DNA from: Apostichopus japonicus
Taxonomy: Eukaryota > Echinodermata > Holothuroidea > Aspidochirotida > Stichopodidae
Direction: 5' to 3'
Length of the DNA stretch: 64,000 bases
NCBI RefSeq assembly: GCF_037975245.1
Contig: NC_092582.1
Span: 11,882,001 to 11,946,000, forward strand
The stretch's first letter is position 1; each line of letters begins with the position of its first letter. The notes below the pieces were generated by a model. The model was not told the DNA's origin. It did not search any database and was given only the letters and a program-made list of their open reading frames with translations. The translations under genes were made by a program, and so were the position numbers. Of this stretch, positions 45,701 through 58,722 are shown piece after piece.

Positions 45701-48700
45701 TCGGCAAAAGACGTCATCACCGGGGACTCGAACCACCGATGCAAAAGAGAGCCTCGCTCATCAGCTCGTACAGTGCGCCAAGCCATCGCGCCACTGTATG
45801 GACTGAGATATTAGGTGGATTAACTAATACTTACAGCTCCCCATGTAGGCACTCGCTGTAAAAGATCGGCAAAAGACGTCATCACCGGGGACTCGAACCA
45901 CCGATGCAAAAGAGAGCCTCGCTCATCAGCTCGTACAGTGCGCCAAGCCATCGCGCCACTGTATGGACTGAGATATTAGGTGGATTAACTAATACTTACA
46001 GCTCCCCATGTAGGCACTCGCTGTAAAAGATCGGCAAAAGACGTCATCACCGGGGACTCGAACCACCGATGCAAAAGAGAGCCTCGCTCATCAGCTCGTA
46101 CAGTGCGCCAAGCCATCGCGCCACTGTATGGACTGAGATATTAGGTGGATTAACTAATACTTACAGCTCCCCATGTAGGCACTCGCTGTAAAAGATCGGC
46201 AAAAGACGTCATCACCGGGGACTCGAACCACCGATGCAAAAGAGAGCCTCGCTCATCAGCTCGTACAGTGCGCCAAGCCATCGCGCCACTGTATGGACTG
46301 AGATATTAGGTGGATTAACTAATACTTACAGCTCCCCATGTAGGCACTCGCTGTAAAAGATCGGCAAAAGACGTCATCACCGGGGACTCGAACCACCGAT
46401 GCAAAAGAGAGCCTCGCTCATCAGCTCGTACAGTGCGCCAAGCCATCGCGCCACTGTATGGACTGAGATATTAGGTGGATTAACTAATACTTACAGCTCC
46501 CCATGTAGGCACTCGCTGTAAAAGATCGGCAAAAGACGTCATCACCGGGGACTCGAACCACCGATGCAAAAGAGAGCCTCGCTCATCAGCTCGTACAGTG
46601 CGCCAAGCCATCGCGCCACTGTATGGACTGAGATATTAGGTGGATTAACTAATACTTACAGCTCCCCATGTAGGCACTCGCTGTAAAAGATCGGCAAAAG
46701 ACGTCATCACCGGGGACTCGAACCACCGATGCAAAAGAGAGCCTCGCTCATCAGCTCGTACAGTGCGCCAAGCCATCGCGCCACTGTATGGACTGAGATA
46801 TTAGGTGGATTAACTAATACTTACAGCTCCCCATGTAGGCACTCGCTGTAAAAGATCGGCAAAAGACGTCATCACCGGGGACTCGAACCACCGATGCAAA
46901 AGAGAGCCTCGCTCATCAGCTCGTACAGTGCGCCAAGCCATCGCGCCACTGTATGGACTGAGATATTAGGTGGATTAACTAATACTTACAGCTCCCCATG
47001 TAGGCACTCGCTGTAAAAGATCGGCAAAAGACGTCATCACCGGGGACTCGAACCACCGATGCAAAAGAGAGCCTCGCTCATCAGCTCGTACAGTGCGCCA
47101 AGCCATCGCGCCACTGTATGGACTGAGATATTAGGTGGATTAACTAATACTTACAGCTCCCCATGTAGGCACTCGCTGTAAAAGATCGGCAAAAGACGTC
47201 ATCACCGGGGACTCGAACCACCGATGCAAAAGAGAGCCTCGCTCATCAGCTCGTACAGTGCGCCAAGCCATCGCGCCACTGTATGGACTGAGATATTAGG
47301 TGGATTAACTAATACTTACAGCTCCCCATGTAGGCACTCGCTGTAAAAGATCGGCAAAAGACGTCATCACCGGGGACTCGAACCACCGATGCAAAAGAGA
47401 GCCTCGCTCATCAGCTCGTACAGTGCGCCAAGCCATCGCGCCACTGTATGGACTGAGATATTAGGTGGATTAACTAATACTTACAGCTCCCCATGTAGGC
47501 ACTCGCTGTAAAAGATCGGCAAAAGACGTCATCACCGGGGACTCGAACCACCGATGCAAAAGAGAGCCTCGCTCATCAGCTCGTACAGTGCGCCAAGCCA
47601 TCGCGCCACTGTATGGACTGAGATATTAGGTGGATTAACTAATACTTACAGCTCCCCATGTAGGCACTCGCTGTAAAAGATCGGCAAAAGACGTCATCAC
47701 CGGGGACTCGAACCACCGATGCAAAAGAGAGCCTCGCTCATCAGCTCGTACAGTGCGCCAAGCCATCGCGCCACTGTATGGACTGAGATATTAGGTGGAT
47801 TAACTAATACTTACAGCTCCCCATGTAGGCACTCGCTGTAAAAGATCGGCAAAAGACGTCATCACCGGGGACTCGAACCACCGATGCAAAAGAGAGCCTC
47901 GCTCATCAGCTCGTACAGTGCGCCAAGCCATCGCGCCACTGTATGGACTGAGATATTAGGTGGATTAACTAATACTTACAGCTCCCCATGTAGGCACTCG
48001 CTGTAAAAGATCGGCAAAAGACGTCATCACCGGGGACTCGAACCACCGATGCAAAAGAGAGCCTCGCTCATCAGCTCGTACAGTGCGCCAAGCCATCGCG
48101 CCACTGTATGGACTGAGATATTAGGTGGATTAACTAATACTTACAGCTCCCCATGTAGGCACTCGCTGTAAAAGATCGGCAAAAGACGTCATCACCGGGG
48201 ACTCGAACCACCGATGCAAAAGAGAGCCTCGCTCATCAGCTCGTACAGTGCGCCAAGCCATCGCGCCACTGTATGGACTGAGATATTAGGTGGATTAACT
48301 AATACTTACAGCTCCCCATGTAGGCACTCGCTGTAAAAGATCGGCAAAAGACGTCATCACCGGGGACTCGAACCACCGATGCAAAAGAGAGCCTCGCTCA
48401 TCAGCTCGTACAGTGCGCCAAGCCATCGCGCCACTGTATGGACTGAGATATTAGGTGGATTAACTAATACTTACAGCTCCCCATGTAGGCACTCGCTGTA
48501 AAAGATCGGCAAAAGACGTCATCACCGGGGACTCGAACCACCGATGCAAAAGAGAGCCTCGCTCATCAGCTCGTACAGTGCGCCAAGCCATCGCGCCACT
48601 GTATGGACTGAGATATTAGGTGGATTAACTAATACTTACAGCTCCCCATGTAGGCACTCGCTGTAAAAGATCGGCAAAAGACGTCATCACCGGGGACTCG

Positions 48701-50297
48701 AACCACCGATGCAAAAGAGAGCCTCGCTCATCAGCTCGTACAGTGCGCCAAGCCATCGCGCCACTGTATGGACTGAGATATTAGGTGGATTAACTAATAC
48801 TTACAGCTCCCCATGTAGGCACTCGCTGTAAAAGATCGGCAAAAGACGTCATCACCGGGGACTCGAACCACCGATGCAAAAGAGAGCCTCGCTCATCAGC
48901 TCGTACAGTGCGCCAAGCCATCGCGCCACTGTATGGACTGAGATATTAGGTGGATTAACTAATACTTACAGCTCCCCATGTAGGCACTCGCTGTAAAAGA
49001 TCGGCAAAAGACGTCATCACCGGGGACTCGAACCACCGATGCAAAAGAGAGCCTCGCTCATCAGCTCGTACAGTGCGCCAAGCCATCGCGCCACTGTATG
49101 GACTGAGATATTAGGTGGATTAACTAATACTTACAGCTCCCCATGTAGGCACTCGCTGTAAAAGATCGGCAAAAGACGTCATCACCGGGGACTCGAACCA
49201 CCGATGCAAAAGAGAGCCTCGCTCATCAGCTCGTACAGTGCGCCAAGCCATCGCGCCACTGTATGGACTGAGATATTAGGTGGATTAACTAATACTTACA
49301 GCTCCCCATGTAGGCACTCGCTGTAAAAGATCGGCAAAAGACGTCATCACCGGGGACTCGAACCACCGATGCAAAAGAGAGCCTCGCTCATCAGCTCGTA
49401 CAGTGCGCCAAGCCATCGCGCCACTGTATGGACTGAGATATTAGGTGGATTAACTAATACTTACAGCTCCCCATGTAGGCACTCGCTGTAAAAGATCGGC
49501 AAAAGACGTCATCACCGGGGACTCGAACCACCGATGCAAAAGAGAGCCTCGCTCATCAGCTCGTACAGTGCGCCAAGCCATCGCGCCACTGTATGGACTG
49601 AGATATTAGGTGGATTAACTAATACTTACAGCTCCCCATGTAGGCACTCGCTGTAAAAGATCGGCAAAAGACGTCATCACCGGGGACTCGAACCACCGAT
49701 GCAAAAGAGAGCCTCGCTCATCAGCTCGTACAGTGCGCCAAGCCATCGCGCCACTGTATGGACTGAGATATTAGGTGGATTAACTAATACTTACAGCTCC
49801 CCATGTAGGCACTCGCTGTAAAAGATCGGCAAAAGACGTCATCACCGGGGACTCGAACCACCGATGCAAAAGAGAGCCTCGCTCATCAGCTCGTACAGTG
49901 CGCCAAGCCATCGCGCCACTGTATGGACTGAGATATTAGGTGGATTAACTAATACTTACAGCTCCCCATGTAGGCACTCGCTGTAAAAGATCGGCAAAAG
50001 ACGTCATCACCGGGGACTCGAACCACCGATGCAAAAGAGAGCCTCGCTCATCAGCTCGTACAGTGCGCCAAGCCATCGCGCCACTGTATGGACTGAGATA
50101 TTAGGTGGATTAACTAATACTTACAGCTCCCCATGTAGGCACTCGCTGTAAAAGATCGGCAAAAGACGTCATCACCGGGGACTCGAACCACCGATGCAAA
50201 AGAGAGCCTCGCTCATCAGCTCGTACAGTGCGCCAAGCCATCGCGCCACTGTATGGACTGAGATATTAGGTGGATTAACTAATACTTACAGCTCCCC

Positions 50298-53268
50298 GTG
50301 TAGGCACTCGCTGTAAAAGATCGGCAAAAGACGTCATCACCGGGGACTCGAACCACCGATGCAAAAGAGAGCCTCGCTCATCAGCTCGTACAGTGCGCCA
50401 AGCCATCGCGCCACTGTATGGACTGAGATATTAGGTGGATTAACTAATACTTACAGCTCCCCGTGTAGGCACTCGCTGTAAAAGATCGGCAAAAGACGTC
50501 ATCACCGGGGACTCGAACCACCGATGCAAAAGAGAGCCTCGCTCATCAGCTCGTACAGTGCGCCAAGCCATCGCGCCACTGTATGGACTGAGATATTAGG
50601 TGGATTAACTAATACTTACAGCTCCCCGTGTAGGCACTCGCTGTAAAAGATCGGCAAAAGACGTCATCACCGGGGACTCGAACCACCGATGCAAAAGAGA
50701 GCCTCGCTCATCAGCTCGTACAGTGCGCCAAGCCATCGCGCCACTGTATGGACTGAGATATTAGGTGGATTAACTAATACTTACAGCTCCCCGTGTAGGC
50801 ACTTGCTGTAAAAGATCGGCAAAAGACGTCATCACCGGGGACTCGAACCACCGATGCAAAAGAGAGCCTCGCTCATCAGCTCGTACAGTGCGCCAAGCCA
50901 TCGCGCCACTGTATGGACTGAGATATTAGGTGGATTAACTAATACTTACAGCTCCCCGTGTAGGCACTCGCTGTAAAAGATCGGCAAAAGACGTCATCAC
51001 CGGGGACTCGAACCACCGATGCAAAAGAGAGCCTCGCTCATCAGCTCGTACAGTGCGCCAAGCCATCGCGCCACTGTATGGACTGAGATATTAGGTGGAT
51101 TAACTAATACTTACAGCTCCCCGTGTAGGCACTCGCTGTAAAAGATCGGCAAAAGACGTCATCACCGGGGACTCGAACCACCGATGCAAAAGAGAGCCTC
51201 GCTCATCAGCTCGTACAGTGCGCCAAGCCATCGCGCCACTGTATGGACTGAGATATTAGGTGGATTAACTAATACTTACAGCTCCCCGTGTAGGCACTCG
51301 CTGTAAAAGATCGGCAAAAGACGTCATCACCGGGGACTCGAACCACCGATGCAAAAGAGAGCCTCGCTCATCAGCTCGTACAGTGCGCCAAGCCATCGCG
51401 CCACTGTATGGACTGAGATATTAGGTGGATTAACTAATACTTACAGCTCCCCGTGTAGGCACTCGCTGTAAAAGATCGGCAAAAGACGTCATCACCGGGG
51501 ACTCGAACCACCGATGCAAAAGAGAGCCTCGCTCATCAGCTCGTACAGTGCGCCAAGCCATCGCGCCACTGTATGGACTGAGATATTAGGTGGATTAACT
51601 AATACTTACAGCTCCCCGTGTAGGCACTCGCTGTAAAAGATCGGCAAAAGACGTCATCACCGGGGACTCGAACCACCGATGCAAAAGAGAGCCTCGCTCA
51701 TCAGCTCGTACAGTGCGCCAAGCCATCGCGCCACTGTATGGACTGAGATATTAGGTGGATTAACTAATACTTACAGCTCCCCGTGTAGGCACTCGCTGTA
51801 AAAGATCGGCAAAAGACGTCATCACCGGGGACTCGAACCACCGATGCAAAAGAGAGCCTCGCTCATCAGCTCGTACAGTGCGCCAAGCCATCGCGCCACT
51901 GTATGGACTGAGATATTAGGTGGATTAACTAATACTTACAGCTCCCCGTGTAGGCACTCGCTGTAAAAGATCGGCAAAAGACGTCATCACCGGGGACTCG
52001 AACCACCGATGCAAAAGAGAGCCTCGCTCATCAGCTCGTACAGTGCGCCAAGCCATCGCGCCACTGTATGGACTGAGATATTAGGTGGATTAACTAATAC
52101 TTACAGCTCCCCGTGTAGGCACTCGCTGTAAAAGATCGGCAAAAGACGTCATCACCGGGGACTCGAACCACCGATGCAAAAGAGAGCCTCGCTCATCAGC
52201 TCGTACAGTGCGCCAAGCCATCGCGCCACTGTATGGACTGAGATATTAGGTGGATTAACTAATACTTACAGCTCCCCGTGTAGGCACTCGCTGTAAAAGA
52301 TCGGCAAAAGACGTCATCACCGGGGACTCGAACCACCGATGCAAAAGAGAGCCTCGCTCATCAGCTCGTACAGTGCGCCAAGCCATCGCGCCACTGTATG
52401 GACTGAGATATTAGGTGGATTAACTAATACTTACAGCTCCCCGTGTAGGCACTCGCTGTAAAAGATCGGCAAAAGACGTCATCACCGGGGACTCGAACCA
52501 CCGATGCAAAAGAGAGCCTCGCTCATCAGCTCGTACAGTGCGCCAAGCCATCGCGCCACTGTATGGACTGAGATATTAGGTGGATTAACTAATACTTACA
52601 GCTCCCCGTGTAGGCACTCGCTGTAAAAGATCGGCAAAAGACGTCATCACCGGGGACTCGAACCACCGATGCAAAAGAGAGCCTCGCTCATCAGCTCGTA
52701 CAGTGCGCCAAGCCATCGCGCCACTGTATGGACTGAGATATTAGGTGGATTAACTAATACTTACAGCTCCCCGTGTAGGCACTCGCTGTAAAAGATCGGC
52801 AAAAGACGTCATCACCGGGGACTCGAACCACCGATGCAAAAGAGAGCCTCGCTCATCAGCTCGTACAGTGCGCCAAGCCATCGCGCCACTGTATGGACTG
52901 AGATATTAGGTGGATTAACTAATACTTACAGCTCCCCGTGTAGGCACTCGCTGTAAAAGATCGGCAAAAGACGTCATCACCGGGGACTCGAACCACCGAT
53001 GCAAAAGAGAGCCTCGCTCATCAGCTCGTACAGTGCGCCAAGCCATCGCGCCACTGTATGGACTGAGATATTAGGTGGATTAACTAATACTTACAGCTCC
53101 CCGTGTAGGCACTCGCTGTAAAAGATCGGCAAAAGACGTCATCACCGGGGACTCGAACCACCGATGCAAAAGAGAGCCTCGCTCATCAGCTCGTACAGTG
53201 CGCCAAGCCATCGCGCCACTGTATGGACTGAGATATTAGGTGGATTAACTAATACTTACAGCTCCCCG
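50298..53268. repeat. Block of 19 consecutive monomers carrying the CCGTG variant
   Basis: The A to G marker is present at every 165-bp step from 50298 to 53268 and absent in the copies just before and after. One member also has ACTTG for ACTCG (50804). Isolated copies with the same marker occur at 43533, 44853 and 45183. This shows local homogenisation of one sub-type. Confidence 0.88.
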
Positions 53269-54587
53269 TGTAGGCACTCGCTGTAAAAGATCGGCAAAAG
53301 ACGTCATCACCGGGGACTCGAACCACCGATGCAAAAGAGAGCCTCGCTCATCAGCTCGTACAGTGCGCCAAGCCATCGCGCCACTGTATGGACTGAGATA
53401 TTAGGTGGATTAACTAATACTTACAGCTCCCCATGTAGGCACTCGCTGTAAAAGATCGGCAAAAGACGTCATCACCGGGGACTCGAACCACCGATGCAAA
53501 AGAGAGCCTCGCTCATCAGCTCGTACAGTGCGCCAAGCCATCGCGCCACTGTATGGACTGAGATATTAGGTGGATTAACTAATACTTACAGCTCCCCATG
53601 TAGGCACTCGCTGTAAAAGATCGGCAAAAGACGTCATCACCGGGGACTCGAACCACCGATGCAAAAGAGAGCCTCGCTCATCAGCTCGTACAGTGCGCCA
53701 AGCCATCGCGCCACTGTATGGACTGAGATATTAGGTGGATTAACTAATACTTACAGCTAGCCATGTAGGCACTCGCTGTAAAAGATCGGCAAAAGACGTC
53801 ATCACCGGGGACTCGAACCACCGATGCAAAAGAGAGCCTCGCTCTTCAGCTCGTACAGTGCGCCAAGCCATCGCGCCACTGTATGGACTGAGATATTAGG
53901 TGGATTAACTAATACTTACAGCTCCCCATGTAGGCACTCGCTGTAAAAGATCGGCAAAAGACGTCATCACCGGGGACTCGAACCACCGATGCAAAAGAGA
54001 GCCTCGCTCATCAGCTCGTACAGTGCGCCAAGCCATCGCGCCACTGTATGGACTGAGATATTAGGTGGATTAACTAATACTTACAGCTCCCCATGTAGGC
54101 ACTCGCTGTAAAAGATCGGCAAAAGACGTCTTCACCGGGGACTCGAACCACCGATGCAAAAGAGAGCCTCGCTCATCAGCTCGTACAGTGCGCCAAGCCA
54201 TCGCGCCACTGTATGGACTGAGATATTAGGTGGATTAACTAATACTTACAGCTCCCCATGTAGGCACTCGCTGTAAAAGATCGGCAAAAGACGTCATCAC
54301 CGGGGACTCGAACCACCGATGCAAAAGAGAGCCTCGCTCATCAGCTCGTACAGTGCGCCAAGCCATCGCGCCACTGTATGGACTGAGATATTAGGTGGAT
54401 TAACTAATACTTACAGCTCCCCATGTAGGCACTCGCTGTAAAAGATCGGCAAAAGACGTCATCACCGGGGACTCGAACCACCGATGCAAAAGAGAGCCTC
54501 GCTCATCAGCTCGTACAGTGCGCCAAGCCATCGCGCCACTGTATGGACTGAGATATTAGGTGGATTAACTAATACTTACAGCTCCCC

Positions 54588-57393
54588 GTGTAGGCACTCG
54601 CTGTAAAAGATCGGCAAAAGACGTCATCACCGGGGACTCGAACCACCGATGCAAAAGAGAGCCTCGCTCATCAGCTCGTACAGTGCGCCAAGCCATCGCG
54701 CCACTGTATGGACTGAGATATTAGGTGGATTAACTAATACTTACAGCTCCCCATGTAGGCACTCGCTGTAAAAGATCGGCAAAAGACGTCATCACCGGGG
54801 ACTCGAACCACCGATGCAAAAGAGAGCCTCGCTCATCAGCTCGTACAGTACGCCAAGCCATCGCGCCACTGTATGGACTGAGATATTAGGTGGATTAACT
54901 AATACTTACAGCTCCCCGTGTAGGCACTCGCTGTAAAAGATCGGCAAAAGACGTCATCACCGGGGACTCGAACCACCGATGCAAAAGAGAGCCTCGCTCA
55001 TCAGCTCGTACAGTGCGCCAAGCCATCGCGCCACTGTATGGACTGAGATATTAGGTGGATTAACTAATACTTACAGCTCCCCATGTAGGCACTCGCTGTA
55101 AAAGATCGGCAAAAGACGTCATCACCGGGGACTCGAACCACCGATGCAAAAGAGAGCCTCGCTCATCAGCTCGTACAGTGCGCCAAGCCATCGCGCCACT
55201 GTATGGACTGAGATATTAGGTGGATTAACTAATACTTACAGCTCCCCGTGTAGGCACTCGCTGTAAAAGATCGGCAAAAGACGTCATCACCGGGGACTCG
55301 AACCACCGATGCAAAAGAGAGCCTCGCTCATCAGCTCGTACAGTGCGCCAAGCCATCGCGCCACTGTATGGACTGAGATATTAGGTGGATTAACTAATAC
55401 TTACAGCTCCCCATGTAGGCACTCGCTGTAAAAGATCGGCAAAAGACGTCATCACCGGGGACTCGAACCACCGATGCAAAAGAGAGCCTCGCTCATCAGC
55501 TCGTACAGTGCGCCAAGCCATCGCGCCACTGTATGGACTGAGATATTAGGTGGATTAACTAATACTTACAGCTCCCCATGTAGGCACTCGCTGTAAAAGA
55601 TCGGCAAAAGACGTCATCACCGGGGACTCGAACCACCGATGCAAAAGAGAGCCTCGCTCATCAGCTCGTACAGTGCGCCAAGCCATCGCGCCACTGTATG
55701 GACTGAGATATTAGGTGGATTAACTAATACTTACAGCTCCCCATGTAGGCACTCGCTGTAAAAGATCGGCAAAAGACGTCATCACCGGGGACTCGAACCA
55801 CCGATGCAAAAGAGAGCCTCGCTCATCAGCTCGTACAGTGCGCCAAGCCATCGCGCCACTGTATGGACTGAGATATTAGGTGGATTAACTAATACTTACA
55901 GCTCCCCATGTAGGCACTCGCTGTAAAAGATCGGCAAAAGACGTCATCACCGGGGACTCGAACCACCGATGCAAAAGAGAGCCTCGCTCATCAGCTCGTA
56001 CAGTGCGCCAAGCCATCGCGCCACTGTATGGACTGAGATATTAGGTGGATTAACTAATACTTACAGCTCCCCATGTAGGCACTCGCTGTAAAAGATCGGC
56101 AAAAGACGTCATCACCGGGGACTCGAACCACCGATGCAAAAGAGAGCCTCGCTCATCAGCTCGTACAGTGCGCCAAGCCATCGCGCCACTGTATGGACTG
56201 AGATATTAGGTGGATTAACTAATACTTACAGCTCCCCATGTAGGCACTCGCTGTAAAAGATCGGCAAAAGACGTCATCACCGGGGACTCGAACCACCGAT
56301 GCAAAAGAGAGCCTCGCTCATCAGCTCGTACAGTGCGCCAAGCCATCGCGCCACTGTATGGACTGAGATATTAGGTGGATTAACTAATACTTACAGCTCC
56401 CCATGTAGGCACTCGCTGTAAAAGATCGGCAAAAGACGTCATCACCGGGGACTCGAACCACCGATGCAAAAGAGAGCCTCGCTCATCAGCTCGTACAGTG
56501 CGCCAAGCCATCGCGCCACTGTATGGACTGAGATATTAGGTGGATTAACTAATACTTACAGCTCCCCATGTAGGCACTCGCTGTAAAAGATCGGCAAAAG
56601 ACGTCATCACCGGGGACTCGAACCACCGATGCAAAAGAGAGCCTCGCTCATCAGCTCGTACAGTGCGCCAAGCCATCGCGCCACTGTATGGACTGAGATA
56701 TTAGGTGGATTAACTAATACTTACAGCTCCCCGTGTAGGCACTCGCTGTAAAAGATCGGCAAAAGACGTCATCACCGGGGACTCGAACCACCGATGCAAA
56801 AGAGAGCCTCGCTCATCAGCTCGTACAGTGCGCCAAGCCATCGCGCCACTGTATGGACTGAGATATTAGGTGGATTAACTAATACTTACAGCTCCCCATG
56901 TAGGCACTCGCTGTAAAAGATCGGCAAAAGACGTCATCACCGGGGACTCGAACCACCGATGCAAAAGAGAGCCTCGCTCATCAGCTCGTACAGTACGCCA
57001 AGCCATCGCGCCACTGTATGGACTGAGATATTAGGTGGATTAACTAATACTTACAGCTCCCCGTGTAGGCACTCGCTGTAAAAGATCGGCAAAAGACGTC
57101 ATCACCGGGGACTCGAACCACCGATGCAAAAGAGAGCCTCGCTCATCAGCTCGTACAGTGCGCCAAGCCATCGCGCCACTGTATGGACTGAGATATTAGG
57201 TGGATTAACTAATACTTACAGCTCCCCATGTAGGCACTCGCTGTAAAAGATCGGCAAAAGACGTCATCACCGGGGACTCGAACCACCGATGCAAAAGAGA
57301 GCCTCGCTCATCAGCTCGTACAGTGCGCCAAGCCATCGCGCCACTGTATGGACTGAGATATTAGGTGGATTAACTAATACTTACAGCTCCCCG
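54588..57393. repeat. 13-monomer (2145-bp) higher-order duplication in the satellite
   Basis: The CCGTG marker occurs at 54588, 54918 and 55248, that is, every second monomer. The same triplet occurs at 56733, 57063 and 57393, each exactly 2145 bp later (13 x 165). A second, independent marker, CAGTACG, occurs at 54850 and 56995, again 2145 bp apart. Two markers with the same offset show that a 13-monomer block was duplicated as a unit. Confidence 0.9.
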
Positions 57394-58722
57394 TGTAGGC
57401 ACTCGCTGTAAAAGATCGGCAAAAGACGTCATCACCGGGGACTCGAACCACCGATGCAAAAGAGAGCCTCGCTCATCAGCTCGTACAGTGCGCCAAGCCA
57501 TCGCGCCACTGTATGGACTGAGATATTAGGTGGATTAACTAATACTTACAGCTCCCCATGTAGGCACTCGCTGTAAAAGATCGGCAAAAGACGTCATCAC
57601 CGGGGACTCGAACCACCGATGCAAAAGAGAGCCTCGCTCATCAGCTCGTACAGTGCGCCAAGCCATCGCGCCACTGTATGGACTGAGATATTAGGTGGAT
57701 TAACTAATACTTACAGCTCCCCATGTAGGCACTCGCTGTAAAAGATCGGCAAAAGACGTCATCACCGGGGACTCGAACCACCGATGCAAAAGAGAGCCTC
57801 GCTCATCAGCTCGTACAGTGCGCCAAGCCATCGCGCCACTGTATGGACTGAGATATTAGGTGGATTAACTAATACTTACAGCTCCCCATGTAGGCACTCG
57901 CTGTAAAAGATCGGCAAAAGACGTCATCACCGGGGACTCGAACCACCGATGCAAAAGAGAGCCTCGCTCATCAGCTCGTACAGTGCGCCAAGCCATCGCG
58001 CCACTGTATGGACTGAGATATTAGGTGGATTAACTAATACTTACAGCTCCCCATGTAGGCACTCGCTGTAAAAGATCGGCAAAAGACGTCATCACCGGGG
58101 ACTCGAACCACCGATGCAAAAGAGAGCCTCGCTCATCAGCTCGTACAGTGCGCCAAGCCATCGCGCCACTGTATGGACTGAGATATTAGGTGGATTAACT
58201 AATACTTACAGCTCCCCATGTAGGCACTCGCTGTAAAAGATCGGCAAAAGACGTCATCACCGGGGACTCGAACCACCGATGCAAAAGAGAGCCTCGCTCA
58301 TCAGCTCGTACAGTGCGCCAAGCCATCGCGCCACTGTATGGACTGAGATATTAGGTGGATTAACTAATACTTACAGCTCCCCATGTAGGCACTCGCTGTA
58401 AAAGATCGGCAAAAGACGTCATCACCGGGGACTCGAGCCACCGATGCAAAAGAGAGCCTCGCTCATCAGCTCGTACAGTGCGCCAAGCCATCGCGCCACT
58501 GTATGGACTGAGATATTAGGTGGATTAACTAATACTTACAGCTCCCCATGTAGGCACTCGCTGTAAAAGATCGGCAAAAGACGTCATCACCGGGGACTCG
58601 AACCACCGATGCAAAAGAGAGCCTCGCTCATCAGCTCGTACAGTGCGCCAAGCCATCGCGCCACTGTATGGACTGAGATATTAGGTGGATTAACTAATAC
58701 TTACAGCTCCCCATGTAGGCAC

